From positions 2,446,501 to 2,510,500 of the forward strand of contig NZ_CP019344.1 in assembly GCF_002117125.1 (NCBI RefSeq): 64,000 nucleotides of DNA, read 5' to 3'. The position numbers were made by a program, and so were the translations under genes. Positions 9,331 to 17,447 of this stretch are shown here, in pieces. Numbering within the stretch: position 1 is the first letter of the stretch; each line of letters starts with the position of its first letter. The notes beneath the pieces were generated by a model. The model was not told the origin of the DNA and did no database searches. It saw nothing but the letters and a program-made list of their open reading frames with translations. Origin of the DNA: Nonlabens spongiae. Its GTDB lineage: Bacteria; Bacteroidota; Bacteroidia; Flavobacteriales; Flavobacteriaceae.

Positions 9331-10338
9331 GTGAAAAAGGAATTTGAAGACCTTATTGGAAAAGCAGCAGAATCTGAAGAAGGCATCACGCTTACCCGCC
9401 GAGATATTTTACACAAATATGATGGCTATAAGCGTCGATCCAGCAAGGTAGTGTGGCGCATCAATGAAGAATTGGGCCGTCATGGATTGAAGGTAAAGCC
9501 CAGTTTGCAGGCTGGAGAAATGGACGATGAGGTCAAAGTGATGCCTACCAAAAAAGCACGCATCGACGACCAGCAAATTTCAAATCTGGGAAATGAAGAA
9601 TTTGATCCCATCACAAGACTTTCTGAACTCAATGCCGCAAAAACGAATCCTGTATGTGTCCACCCAAACGATGAGCTGACTAAGGCTACTTACCTCATGT
9701 GGCACCATGGATTCTCCCAGCTCCCGGTAATGCTCAATCATAAAAACATAAGCGGAATCATCAACTGGGAAAGTATCGCAAAAGCTAAAATCACAAACCC
9801 TGATGCGGATAGGGTGGAAGACGTGATGAGTACCGATTTTACTTTGCTGGACCTTGACATGCCGCTGTTTCAAGCCATACGTGAGATCATTAAAAAAGAC
9901 GTTGTGTTTGTTAAAACGGCGGATCGGGAAATAAAAGGGCCTATTACCGCCCATGATATCAACCTAGAATATTTGGATCAAATCGCTCCATTCATCCATC
10001 TAGAAGAAATTGAAAATATGCTGCGTATGTTGCTGGACGGTAAATTTGAAATGAAGTTCTTGAATAAATGTGCCAACTATGAAGGCAAGGAAATGCAACC
10101 TACCTCACTTAGCGATCTCAATTTTTCAGATTATGGATTTATTTTAGGAAATGAACAAGTCTGGGAAACCTTGAAATTACCCTTTCATCAAACCTCCTTT
10201 ATCGCCGACTTGCACAAAGTGCGCGAGATCAGGAACAATGTAGTCCATTTCAGATCTGGAAAAATAGACGAGGAGCAGCTGGAACTGCTTGAAAAAACTT
10301 CCAGATGTTTGCAAGAGGTGATTGTGAAGCACGGGTAG
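9331..10338 (+). CDS. HTH - CBS pair - HEPN-like protein
   Basis: 335 residues, GTG start. An N-terminal winged-helix-like segment (LTRRDILHKYDGYKRRSSKV) is followed by a CBS-domain pair (about 100-215; HPNDELTKATYLMWHHGFSQLPV and DVMSTDFTLLDL). The C-terminus is a helical domain ending in REIRNNVVHF. RNNVVH fits the R-x4-H signature of HEPN domains (Arg301, His306), which in many families is an RNase active site. CBS pairs bind adenine nucleotides, so nucleotide-gated RNA binding or cleavage is possible. The antitoxin gene follows 37 nt later. The role is unproven. Confidence 0.65.
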   Translation: MKKEFEDLIGKAAESEEGITLTRRDILHKYDGYKRRSSKVVWRINEELGRHGLKVKPSLQAGEMDDEVKVMPTKKARIDDQQISNLGNEEFDPITRLSELNAAKTNPVCVHPNDELTKATYLMWHHGFSQLPVMLNHKNISGIINWESIAKAKITNPDADRVEDVMSTDFTLLDLDMPLFQAIREIIKKDVVFVKTADREIKGPITAHDINLEYLDQIAPFIHLEEIENMLRMLLDGKFEMKFLNKCANYEGKEMQPTSLSDLNFSDYGFILGNEQVWETLKLPFHQTSFIADLHKVREIRNNVVHFRSGKIDEEQLELLEKTSRCLQEVIVKHG

Positions 10339-10375
10339 GAATTTATAATTTTTTATATCTTGTAAAAAAGTCGTC

Positions 10376-10594
10376 ATGGATATTCAAGCAACAAAACTTC
10401 AATTGATTGAAATGCTACTCAGAACCGAGAAACAAGAGGTTTTGAATCGTCTTTTATCTGTTTTCAAGGACAATCAAGCAGATTGGTGGGATGAATTATC
10501 TATAGAAGAACAGCATGTGGTTCAAAGAGGCATTGAACAAATGGAAAATAACCAGCTTGTTGATCATAAAGATGTCATGAAGAAGTTCGCTTAA
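10376..10594 (+). CDS. Antitoxin of a RelE/ParE-type module
   Basis: 72 residues, acidic, with the C-terminal pattern DWWDELSIEEQHVVQRGIEQ that is common in antitoxins paired with RelE/ParE toxins. The stop overlaps the start of the toxin reading frame as TAATG, the usual coupled layout. Because the toxin gene is interrupted, this is now probably an orphan antitoxin. It would be expected to bind toxin and repress its own promoter. Confidence 0.7.
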   Translation: MDIQATKLQLIEMLLRTEKQEVLNRLLSVFKDNQADWWDELSIEEQHVVQRGIEQMENNQLVDHKDVMKKFA

Positions 10595-10878
10595 TGAAAA
10601 TTAAATGGACCATTCAAGCATCAAATTCACTTGAGGATTTGATAGACTATCTTGAAATCCATTGGTCAACGCGTGAGATTAAAAATTTTGAAACAAAACT
10701 TGCAAAGACTATATCAACAATTACCGACCATCCAAAAGTTTTCCCTACAAGCAAAAGTTTTCCAAGACTATGAAGAGCCTTGATAGACAAGAACAACTAT
10801 CTGATTTATCGCTTTGATCAAATTCATCAACAAATTATAATTGTTCATTTCAGAGGAACAAGGCAGAAACCTCTCTAA
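10594..10878 (+). pseudogene. ParE/RelE-like toxin with an in-frame TGA
   Basis: Starts at the ATG overlapping the antitoxin stop. Codons 1-59 read KIKWTIQASNSLEDLIDYLE... to FPRL, then TGA at 10771-10773. The same frame continues RALIDKNNYLIYRF... IVHFRGTRQKPL to a TAA at 10876-10878. The total of 94 sense/nonsense codons is the normal ParE length, and the break falls just before the conserved RALxxxNYLIYR core. One base change (for example CGA or AGA to TGA) explains it. It is probably an inactive toxin. Confidence 0.8.
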
Positions 10879-11237
10879 AAATGATAAAAAGCATCCTCGA
10901 TATGCTCCGTTTTTGTACCCGCTTTGTTTTTGATAATGGCAAAAATATCAAAGCGAACTTCTAGGTCATCTTCGCCATACAACTCCATGAAATGATCAGC
11001 AGTTTTAACCAGTCTTTTGATTTGTGCGGGTTTCAAAAAATCCTGAGGCGCTCCAAAATCAGGAGTGGAACGGGTCTTAACTTCCACAATCACGATCGTA
11101 TTTCCCTTACGAGCAATAATGTCGATTTCTCCTTTTTGAAACACGTAATTCTGGACCAGAATGTCATAGCCGTTTTTAAGTAAGTGCGCTACCGCAAGCT
11201 CTTCTCCTTCTTTTCCTAGATCGTTGTGTTGTGCCAT
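10875..11237 (-). CDS. yraN: YraN family endonuclease-like protein (UPF0102)
   Basis: 120 residues, the usual length. It has the family core GKEGEELAVAHLLKNGYDIL, then QKGEIDIIARKGNTIVIVEVKTRS, which is a PD-(D/E)xK nuclease-like motif (D in EIDII, ExK in VEVK). Its function is unknown in detail; the fold suggests DNA or Holliday-junction processing. The 3' end overlaps the end of the broken toxin gene on the other strand by 4 nt. Confidence 0.88.
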   Translation of the reverse strand: MAQHNDLGKEGEELAVAHLLKNGYDILVQNYVFQKGEIDIIARKGNTIVIVEVKTRSTPDFGAPQDFLKPAQIKRLVKTADHFMELYGEDDLEVRFDIFAIIKNKAGTKTEHIEDAFYHF

Positions 11238-11309
11238 TATTTTTTAATCTCTTTAGCTATATATGACTTTTCTGCACATTGAGGAGATGTCCACAGGTCG
11301 GTAGTTGTT

Positions 11310-12332
11310 TTATTGAGTAAAAATAATATCATTTGAATCAATTAGAATTTCCATCTCCATTCCCAACTTCAAGCTAACATTATTCTCCAAGTGCCCAGCT
11401 GGAAAATCAAAAATCACGGGATAGTCATAATCTGCTGTAAGATCTTGAATGATCTCGAGCGCATTTTTCCCAAATGGGATTTTATGATCATTCATATCAG
11501 TCATTCCACCTACTAATAAAGCTTTCAGACCGCTGAATTTCCCAGCTCTTTTTAGCGAAAACATCATCCTTTCTATGTGGTAGAGGTATTCATCGATTTC
11601 CTCAATGAAAAGAATACCGCCCGTAAGATCCGGCAAATCTTCTGAACCTAGCATACTGTAAAGAATGGAGAGGTTGCCGCCGTGCAACTTTCCCCTGATT
11701 TTTTGAGGTGAAAGGTTTTGGTTGTTTCTGAGTTCAACTCGGATTTCTTCATTGAAAAGAGCCTTTCTAAAGCTCGCTTTCGCGAAAGCGGTCCTCGTAT
11801 CCACTTCCAGCGGCATAAAAGCATGAATGCTGGGCAACCCAGCTTTCTGCATTTTGCTGTGGATCAAAGTCACGTCTGAATAGCCGATGATGGGTTTGAT
11901 ATACTTTTTGTCTTTTTTACGGTGCGCTTCGACTCCGTGGTCGTTGAGCGAAGTCGAAATGCTCAGCGACCTTTTTCTCGTAAAATTCGTGCGGTGACTA
12001 AGTGGAGTCGAAGCCTCCGCCATTTGCACAAAATCCAATCCTTCCAAAATCTGAATACTCCCGTAACCACCACGCGCGATCCAGATTGCTGCTACTTCTG
12101 GGTCGTTCCACGCCTCGATAAAATCTTCCATCCGCTCCTGCGCCGTACCACCGAATTGATAATGTACCTTGCCAATGGTATTGCCATAATCTACTTTCAA
12201 CCCGATGGATTGCAGATAGCTTTCGGCATTTTTAAGTTCAGACTTCTGAGCGCTACGTGCGATGCACAATATGCGCACTTTATCGCCTTTTTGTAAGGCG
12301 CGCAAATTAAATTGGTTGGGTGGGGTGATCAA
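11310..12332 (-). CDS. LD-carboxypeptidase (peptidase S66) with an in-frame repeat insertion
   Basis: 340 residues against about 300 for the family. Core motifs are ARGGYGSIQILEGLDF near residues 88-103, IIGYSDVTLIH, and FIEEIDEYLYHIERM, giving the Ser-Glu-His type active site of S66 enzymes. These enzymes trim the D-Ala from cytoplasmic murein tetrapeptides during recycling. Between about residues 107 and 136 there is a basic, serine-rich stretch encoded by an inverted-repeat element (11926-12014) that keeps the frame. A palindrome copy encodes AFAKA. The start overlaps the end of the upstream gene by 4 nt. Confidence 0.85.
   Translation of the reverse strand: MITPPNQFNLRALQKGDKVRILCIARSAQKSELKNAESYLQSIGLKVDYGNTIGKVHYQFGGTAQERMEDFIEAWNDPEVAAIWIARGGYGSIQILEGLDFVQMAEASTPLSHRTNFTRKRSLSISTSLNDHGVEAHRKKDKKYIKPIIGYSDVTLIHSKMQKAGLPSIHAFMPLEVDTRTAFAKASFRKALFNEEIRVELRNNQNLSPQKIRGKLHGGNLSILYSMLGSEDLPDLTGGILFIEEIDEYLYHIERMMFSLKRAGKFSGLKALLVGGMTDMNDHKIPFGKNALEIIQDLTADYDYPVIFDFPAGHLENNVSLKLGMEMEILIDSNDIIFTQ
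11775..11790. repeat. CGCTTTCGCGAAAGCG palindrome, copy 5 (in gene)
   Basis: Perfect copy in the LD-carboxypeptidase gene, read on the minus strand as AFAKA (TAFAKASF). Confidence 0.9.
11926..12014. repeat. GCTTCGACTCC inverted-repeat element inside a gene
   Basis: Outer arms GCTTCGACTCC (11926-11936) and GGAGTCGAAGC (12004-12014) bracket an inner dyad (GGTCGTTGAGCG... TCAGCGACC). The related core GCTTCGACTCCGCTCAGC occurs at 32792. It encodes residues foreign to the S66 fold. Confidence 0.7.
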
Positions 12333-12919
12333 TTCAGTTCTTTTTGAAGCTCTTTGAGCAATTGGTCATATTGCCCCCTCAATTCCTGTTCTCTCAATAC
12401 TACATCGGTCATTGAAATGGCGAGAAATCTAACCACACGGTCAATGTCTTGCAACGGATCCTGATTCATAAACCCGGTCATCATGTTGTCGTGGTAACCG
12501 TTATAGAATTTTTGCAAGGTGTAAACTTGGTTGATCTGCTGGATTTGTGGCAATGACAAACCGTTGATCAAGCCGGTTTGAGTCCCAGTTTCATAAGCGC
12601 TATCCATAAGTGGAAACATCCTGATGCCTTTGAAGAACTTAGGTTTTCTAGGCGTTTTTGAGGAATCAGCCTCGTAAGAACGAGCCACATAGCTCTGAAC
12701 GCTGTCGCGCAGCATGATATGATAATCGTAGACGTTATCTAATCTTGATTTATTGGTTTCAACTTCAGCAATGAGGTTTTGTACGAATAGCTCCGTTTTT
12801 TCTTCGTTTCGTGAGCTTTCTGCCCAGCTGGAGACGAGAAAGCCTAAAAACACTCCTATCATCACAGGTATGATCTGGAAGAGGAGCTCGCCTATTTTAC
12901 GTTTGGTTGAGTTTTTCAT
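12329..12919 (-). CDS. Membrane-anchored protein of unknown function
   Basis: 196 residues. One N-terminal membrane helix (FQIIPVMIGVFLGFLVSSW, about 13-31) is followed by a mostly helical soluble part starting ESSRNEEKTELFVQNLIAEVE. From memory, similar single-helix proteins are frequent in Flavobacteriia, but I cannot name a function. Its stop overlaps the start of the LD-carboxypeptidase by 4 nt (ATGA), so the two are probably co-translated, which hints at an envelope role. Confidence 0.6.
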   Translation of the reverse strand: MKNSTKRKIGELLFQIIPVMIGVFLGFLVSSWAESSRNEEKTELFVQNLIAEVETNKSRLDNVYDYHIMLRDSVQSYVARSYEADSSKTPRKPKFFKGIRMFPLMDSAYETGTQTGLINGLSLPQIQQINQVYTLQKFYNGYHDNMMTGFMNQDPLQDIDRVVRFLAISMTDVVLREQELRGQYDQLLKELQKELN

Positions 12920-13044
12920 TCAAAATGGGTTTGGACTCTGTTATTGTTTAGACTTTTCAATCGGCATCCATTGATATTTGAAATAAACCTAGGATAAATA
13001 TAGGTAACCTATAGAAATCACATTCAGCTAGATTTTAAACATCG

Positions 13045-13052
13045 TAAATTTG
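13045..13052 (+). promoter_or_regulatory. Putative -7 box TAAATTTG for metG
   Basis: Matches TAnnTTTG and lies 21 nt before the metG ATG, giving a short leader. No strong -33 TTG is visible. Confidence 0.45.
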
Positions 13053-13072
13053 CAGCTTCAATTGAGTTTTCT

Positions 13073-15139
13073 ATGAGCGATAACAAGCGATTTACCATAA
13101 CAGCAGCGCTTCCATATACAAACGGTCCAGTACACATAGGCCACCTCGCCGGTGTGTACGTCCCAGCCGATATTTTTGCGCGCTACCAGCGTCTTAAAGG
13201 AAATGATGTAGCCTTTATGTGCGGTAGCGATGAGCATGGCGTACCTATCACGATCAAGGCAAAAAAGGAAGGAATCACGCCGCAAGAATTGGTAGATCGT
13301 TATCACAAAATCATAGGAGACAGTTTTGAGGAATTTGGGATCTCTTTTGACAATTACAGCCGTACCAGCGCACATATACATCATGATACAGCTCAAGATT
13401 TCTTTAAAAAACTAGAAGCTGATGGCAAATTTGTCGAGCAGGTAACTGAGCAACTCTACGATAAAGAAGCTGATCAGTTCCTCGCCGATCGTTTTGTGAC
13501 AGGAACTTGTCCCAAATGCGGGAATCCTGACGCATACGGTGATCAGTGCGAGAACTGTGGTACCAGTCTCAATGCCACTGACCTAATCAATCCCAAAAGC
13601 GCCATAACCGGAAACACGCCAGAGCTGCGAGAAACCAAGCACTGGTTCCTGCCGCTAGATCAGTACAGCGATTGGCTCAATGAGTGGATTGTTGAAGGAC
13701 ATGCACAAGACTGGAAACCTAACGTGACCGGTCAGGTAAAAAGCTGGATTAACGATGGATTACAGCCGCGCGCGGTAACCCGCGACCTCGACTGGGGAAT
13801 TCCCGTTCCCGTTAAAGGCGGCGAGGGCAAGGTGCTTTACGTTTGGTTTGATGCGCCCATCGGTTATATTTCTGCGACTAAGGAATGGGCAGCAAAAACT
13901 CATAAAAATTGGGAAGATTACTGGAAGGATGAGAATACCTCTCTGGTACATTTCATCGGGAAGGACAACATTGTTTTCCATTGCATCATTTTCCCAAGTA
14001 TGTTGAAAGCACATGGCGATTACATCATGCCTGAAAACGTTCCAGCAAACGAGTTTCTGAATCTGGAGGATCAAAAAATTTCCACTTCACGTAACTGGGC
14101 GGTCTGGTTGCATGAATACTTAGAGGAATTCCCGGGTCAGCAAGATGTTTTACGCTATGTTCTCACGGCAAACGCACCAGAAACCAAAGACAACAATTTC
14201 ACCTGGAAAGACTTTCAGGCGCGTAACAATAACGAGTTGGTTGCCATTTTCGGGAACTTCATCAACCGTACGCTGGTGCTCACCCACAAATATTACAATG
14301 GTGTCGTGCCAGAACCTAACGAGTTCAGCAGCGTAGATCTGGAAGTATTGAATGAGATCAATGCGTATCCCGCAAAACTGGAACAGAGCGTGGAGCGATA
14401 CCGCTTTCGCGAAAGCGTAACAGAACTCATGAACCTCGCCCGTTTAGGAAACAAATACCTAGCCGATGAGGAGCCATGGAAACTTATGAAAACTGATCCC
14501 GAGCGCGTGAAGACGATCATGTTTGTAAGCCTACAGATCGCTGCATCGCTGTCGGTTTTAAGTGAGCCATTCCTACCACATGCTTCAGAGAAATTAAAAT
14601 CAATGTTGTGTCATGCTGATCTTGAATCAGCATCTTTTCAATGGAACGAAGTAGCCAGTCAACAAACGCTCATTCCCACTGGACATAAAATCAACAAAGC
14701 CGAATTGCTATTCTCAAAAATTGAAGACGCCCAGATCGAGGCGCAACTAGAAAAACTCGAAGCCAGCAAAGCAACAAACGCTGCCGAAAAATCCCAAATC
14801 ATGCCACAAAAAGACGAAACAACTTACGATGATTTCATGAAAATGGACCTGCGCGTGGGAGAGATCCTTACCGCAGAAAAAATGCCAAAAACCGATAAAC
14901 TAATGGTCATGACCGTGGATACGGGAATTGATAATAGAACCATCGTTTCTGGTATCGCGCAACATTACACAGCTGAAGAGCTCGTGGGCAAAAAAGTAAC
15001 TGTTTTGGTCAATCTTGCGCCAAGAAAACTACGCGGCACCGTTTCTCAAGGAATGATTTTACTAGCCGAGGATCCAGACGGGAAATTGGTTTTCGTAAAT
15101 CCTGATGATGCGAGTGTTAATGGGGCGGTGATTGCTTAG
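13073..15139 (+). CDS. metG: Methionyl-tRNA synthetase
   Basis: 688 residues. The HIGH motif is PVHIGHLAG (about 20-28), and the zinc knuckle is CPKCG...CENCG (Cys146 onward). The KMSKS-equivalent loop reads QKISTSRNW (about 333-341), a variant usual in Bacteroidota. The anticodon domain runs to about 560, then a linker and a C-terminal tRNA-binding OB fold ([17 protein letters not shown], from about 585). It charges tRNA-Met in the cytosol. A palindrome copy encodes RFRES in the anticodon-binding domain at a place where relatives have a similar FRE-type sequence. Confidence 0.97.
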   Translation: MSDNKRFTITAALPYTNGPVHIGHLAGVYVPADIFARYQRLKGNDVAFMCGSDEHGVPITIKAKKEGITPQELVDRYHKIIGDSFEEFGISFDNYSRTSAHIHHDTAQDFFKKLEADGKFVEQVTEQLYDKEADQFLADRFVTGTCPKCGNPDAYGDQCENCGTSLNATDLINPKSAITGNTPELRETKHWFLPLDQYSDWLNEWIVEGHAQDWKPNVTGQVKSWINDGLQPRAVTRDLDWGIPVPVKGGEGKVLYVWFDAPIGYISATKEWAAKTHKNWEDYWKDENTSLVHFIGKDNIVFHCIIFPSMLKAHGDYIMPENVPANEFLNLEDQKISTSRNWAVWLHEYLEEFPGQQDVLRYVLTANAPETKDNNFTWKDFQARNNNELVAIFGNFINRTLVLTHKYYNGVVPEPNEFSSVDLEVLNEINAYPAKLEQSVERYRFRESVTELMNLARLGNKYLADEEPWKLMKTDPERVKTIMFVSLQIAASLSVLSEPFLPHASEKLKSMLCHADLESASFQWNEVASQQTLIPTGHKINKAELLFSKIEDAQIEAQLEKLEASKATNAAEKSQIMPQKDETTYDDFMKMDLRVGEILTAEKMPKTDKLMVMTVDTGIDNRTIVSGIAQHYTAEELVGKKVTVLVNLAPRKLRGTVSQGMILLAEDPDGKLVFVNPDDASVNGAVIA
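14402..14417. repeat. CGCTTTCGCGAAAGCG palindrome, copy 6 (in gene)
   Basis: Perfect copy in metG, read as RFRES (YRFRESVTE). Confidence 0.9.
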
Positions 15140-15159
15140 AGGTATTAGAGACAAATATG

Positions 15160-15192
15160 AGACCTCCGAGGATTCAAAAACCTCGGAGGTCT
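15160..15192. repeat. AGACCTCCGAGG hairpin, copy 2
   Basis: Inverted repeat with arms GACCTCCGAGG and CCTCGGAGGTC, 20 nt after the metG stop. Same family as 8229 and 30314. Confidence 0.75.
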
Positions 15193-15196
15193 AGAA

Positions 15197-15234
15197 TAAA
15201 AAAGCAGGATCAATTAAAATGATCCTGCTTTTTC
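15197..15234 (+). terminator. Rho-independent terminator after metG
   Basis: Stem AAAGCAGGATCA / TGATCCTGCTTT with a short AT loop and T-rich tail. The A-rich left side may let it work both ways, also ending the small minus-strand gene. Confidence 0.85.
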
Positions 15235-15251
15235 AATTTTAAAAATTACTT

Positions 15252-15383
15252 CTATTTATCCTTTTCTGAGTCGTTTGTTTCAATTGATTTAGGATTTCGG
15301 TTATCCTTGTTGGTAACGCCTTTTGCGTGTGGGATTGGGTGTTTACCTAATTTCTCTTCAAAATTGGGTGTCTTAATTGCCAT
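15252..15383 (-). CDS. Small hydrophilic protein, 43 residues
   Basis: Starts at the ATG 15383-15381 (MAIKTPNFEEKLGKHPIPHA). The upstream extension of the same frame lacks protein-like features. It is charged, has no membrane segment, and ends NDSEKDK. It faces a bidirectional-looking terminator. I recognise no family; the well-placed start and terminator support a real small gene. Confidence 0.4.
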   Translation of the reverse strand: MAIKTPNFEEKLGKHPIPHAKGVTNKDNRNPKSIETNDSEKDK

Positions 15384-15571
15384 AACTTTATTTTTTCTTT
15401 TCAAGATAGTGTAAAGACTATGTCTTAAACGAAACACTAACAATTCCTTGATGCAGTTCTGGCAAAAGTTTAAGGTATAACTTTGTGAAACAGATGTTTT
15501 GTTTAAAATCAACGAAATTGACGAGACCTCTGAGGTAATTCAAAACCTGATTGGTCCGGAAACTCACAAAA

Positions 15572-16396
15572 ATGAAATTTTTAAAAACTCTAGCTGTTTT
15601 TCTATTCATGGTTACGGCAGTTCAGTCTCAGCCTAAAACCGCTCACCGGGAAGGGCAGTCGGTACAGGCTGGAAAATCCTATTTTTTATATGGGAACAAT
15701 GTGAGTTTGCGTGAAGCTCCCGATCAAGAAGCAGATAAGATGGCCGCACTTGCCGCAAATGAATACATTGAAGTACTTGAAATAACTGATAAGACCTATT
15801 TCGTTTATGGAAAAGAGTCGCCGTGGATAAAAGTGAGAGCAGCCGGAGGATTAGAAGGCTACTTGGTCTCGGGACTTCTAGCGTTGGGCTCTCAAAACTT
15901 AGCCGATGGCAGCAGACTCCTCTACACCAGAGCAATCAGTGATGAAGCCCTCTACCATCAAATCAAAATACGTAGAATACGTAATAAAAAAATCTACGAA
16001 TTGGGCACTTACAATCTCGCCAACGCTAGTTTTGATTTAAAGCTTCACGACAGCCGCGGACTCAAAAATGTAGATCATGTTATTGAAATCGACTTTCTGG
16101 CAGAAGCATGCGGCGAGCAAGGAGGACGTATGTACTTTACGATGAACCTAGACGAAGAAGAATTACTGCCTTTGGGCACATACAGCAGTGTAGGCGATGG
16201 AGGGGTTTTTCACTCAAATGAGAATCTCATCTTCCCAGCAGACTCACTAGGCATGGATGGCATGCTGATTTATGAGGGAGAACAAGGCGAGGAGAACGCT
16301 AATACTGAAGAGTATCGTACGGTTTCTAAGCGTAAAATGTATGTATGGGCAGAAGTAGAGTCTGGCAAGAAAATCACACCATTCACATACAACTAG
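15572..16396 (+). CDS. Secreted SH3-domain protein
   Basis: About 274 residues from the ATG at 15572, which starts a signal peptide (MKFLKTLAVFLFMVTAVQSQ). Residues about 35-100 form a bacterial SH3-like domain (YGNNVSLREAPD, IEVLEI, WIKVRAAGGLEGYLVSGLL). The rest is a beta-rich domain without a name I know. Bacterial SH3 domains often bind cell-wall peptides, so a periplasmic or surface location is likely. It looks monocistronic. Confidence 0.65.
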   Translation: MKFLKTLAVFLFMVTAVQSQPKTAHREGQSVQAGKSYFLYGNNVSLREAPDQEADKMAALAANEYIEVLEITDKTYFVYGKESPWIKVRAAGGLEGYLVSGLLALGSQNLADGSRLLYTRAISDEALYHQIKIRRIRNKKIYELGTYNLANASFDLKLHDSRGLKNVDHVIEIDFLAEACGEQGGRMYFTMNLDEEELLPLGTYSSVGDGGVFHSNENLIFPADSLGMDGMLIYEGEQGEENANTEEYRTVSKRKMYVWAEVESGKKITPFTYN

Positions 16397-16488
16397 GTTT
16401 ACCTTCTACCTTACGCTGCTGATAACATTGAGGGAAAATCTTATTTGAGTTGGGAAAATTGAATCGGTTGGGCATCGTTCTTTCCAAT

Positions 16489-16496
16489 TAGATTTG
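16489..16496 (+). promoter_or_regulatory. Putative promoter: -7 TAGATTTG with TTG at 16468-16470
   Basis: TAnnTTTG box 17 nt before the lipoprotein ATG, with a TTG 18 nt upstream at the expected -33 distance. Confidence 0.45.
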
Positions 16497-16512
16497 TTCA
16501 AAAGTAATTATT

Positions 16513-17313
16513 ATGAAAAAGCAGGCACTGCTGGCAGCGGTTATCCTCTTGATAATCGCCTGCCAGAACAAGCCAAAAAATAAAGAAACTCTTGATGTAA
16601 GTTCAGAGCCAATAGAAAAAACGACAACCGTTGATCTTTCGAGATACCCTGAGCCACTTCAAAACGTATTTGAGGCGCACGGCGGTCTGGATCGCTGGAA
16701 ATCCATGCAAACGATCACATTTACCATGGGTGAGGAAACCCACACCAGCGATTTGAACTCTCGCGATATAAAGGTTGAGAACCCTGATTATACCTTGGGA
16801 AGTGAGAAAGGAAACGTTTGGATTGCACAAGACAGCGCTATCATGTCACCGCAACGCGTAAAATTCTACCACAACCTCATGTTTTATTTCTACGCCATGC
16901 CTTTCCTACTGGCAGATGACGGAATCATTTATAGTGAGGCAGGTCCGCTTAATAAGGATGGAATCAGCTATCCCGCCATTAAAATAGGCTATGAGCAAAA
17001 CGTGGGCGACTCTCCAGAAGATGAGTACATCTTGTACTACCATCCAGAGACCTATCAGATGACTTGGCTGGCTTACACTGTCACTTTTGGAAAAAATGAA
17101 AAGTCAGACGATTTTCATTACATCAAATACGATAAATGGCAAAAAGTCAATGGTCTCCTTCTGCCCAAAATGCTTGACTGGTACATCGTGGAAAATGGCT
17201 TGCCCACCACCTCCAGGGGTAATCCCAGAATCTTTGATAAAGTAGATGTGGATCAAGCGCCCATGGATGATGCATTCTATACAATACCTAAAAATGGTGA
17301 GCTAGTAGAATAA
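16513..17313 (+). CDS. Lipoprotein, DUF6503-like
   Basis: 266 residues. The N-terminal lipoprotein signal (LLAAVILLIIACQN) has its lipobox cysteine at about residue 17. After a short linker, LSRYPEPLQNVFEAHGGLDRWKSMQT begins a beta-rich domain of the outer-membrane lipoprotein carrier-like type seen in many Flavobacteriia, which I recall as DUF6503. Lipid or hydrophobic ligand binding is possible but not shown. It is preceded by its own promoter-like box. Confidence 0.6.
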   Translation: MKKQALLAAVILLIIACQNKPKNKETLDVSSEPIEKTTTVDLSRYPEPLQNVFEAHGGLDRWKSMQTITFTMGEETHTSDLNSRDIKVENPDYTLGSEKGNVWIAQDSAIMSPQRVKFYHNLMFYFYAMPFLLADDGIIYSEAGPLNKDGISYPAIKIGYEQNVGDSPEDEYILYYHPETYQMTWLAYTVTFGKNEKSDDFHYIKYDKWQKVNGLLLPKMLDWYIVENGLPTTSRGNPRIFDKVDVDQAPMDDAFYTIPKNGELVE

Positions 17314-17411
17314 ATCTGAGTGTTTGGTTTTAATCGTCCTGCAATTTTTGGCGTTCTGTTTTTGCATTCTTAACTTGCTCGATCTCGTGAGTAAAGTGTG
17401 ATAAAGTGTTA

Positions 17412-17427
17412 CGCTTTCGCGAAAGCG
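17412..17427. repeat. CGCTTTCGCGAAAGCG palindrome, copy 7
   Basis: Perfect copy ending 20 nt before the aminopeptidase P start codon, so it is probably in the mRNA leader or promoter. Confidence 0.9.
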
Positions 17428-17447
17428 AGAACTCAAAAAATCATTGC

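Noticed and set aside
17406..17447. N-terminal extension of aminopeptidase P that would include the palindrome (LRFRES)
   Set aside because: The family starts at the ATG at 17448; the extension only translates an intergenic palindrome copy.
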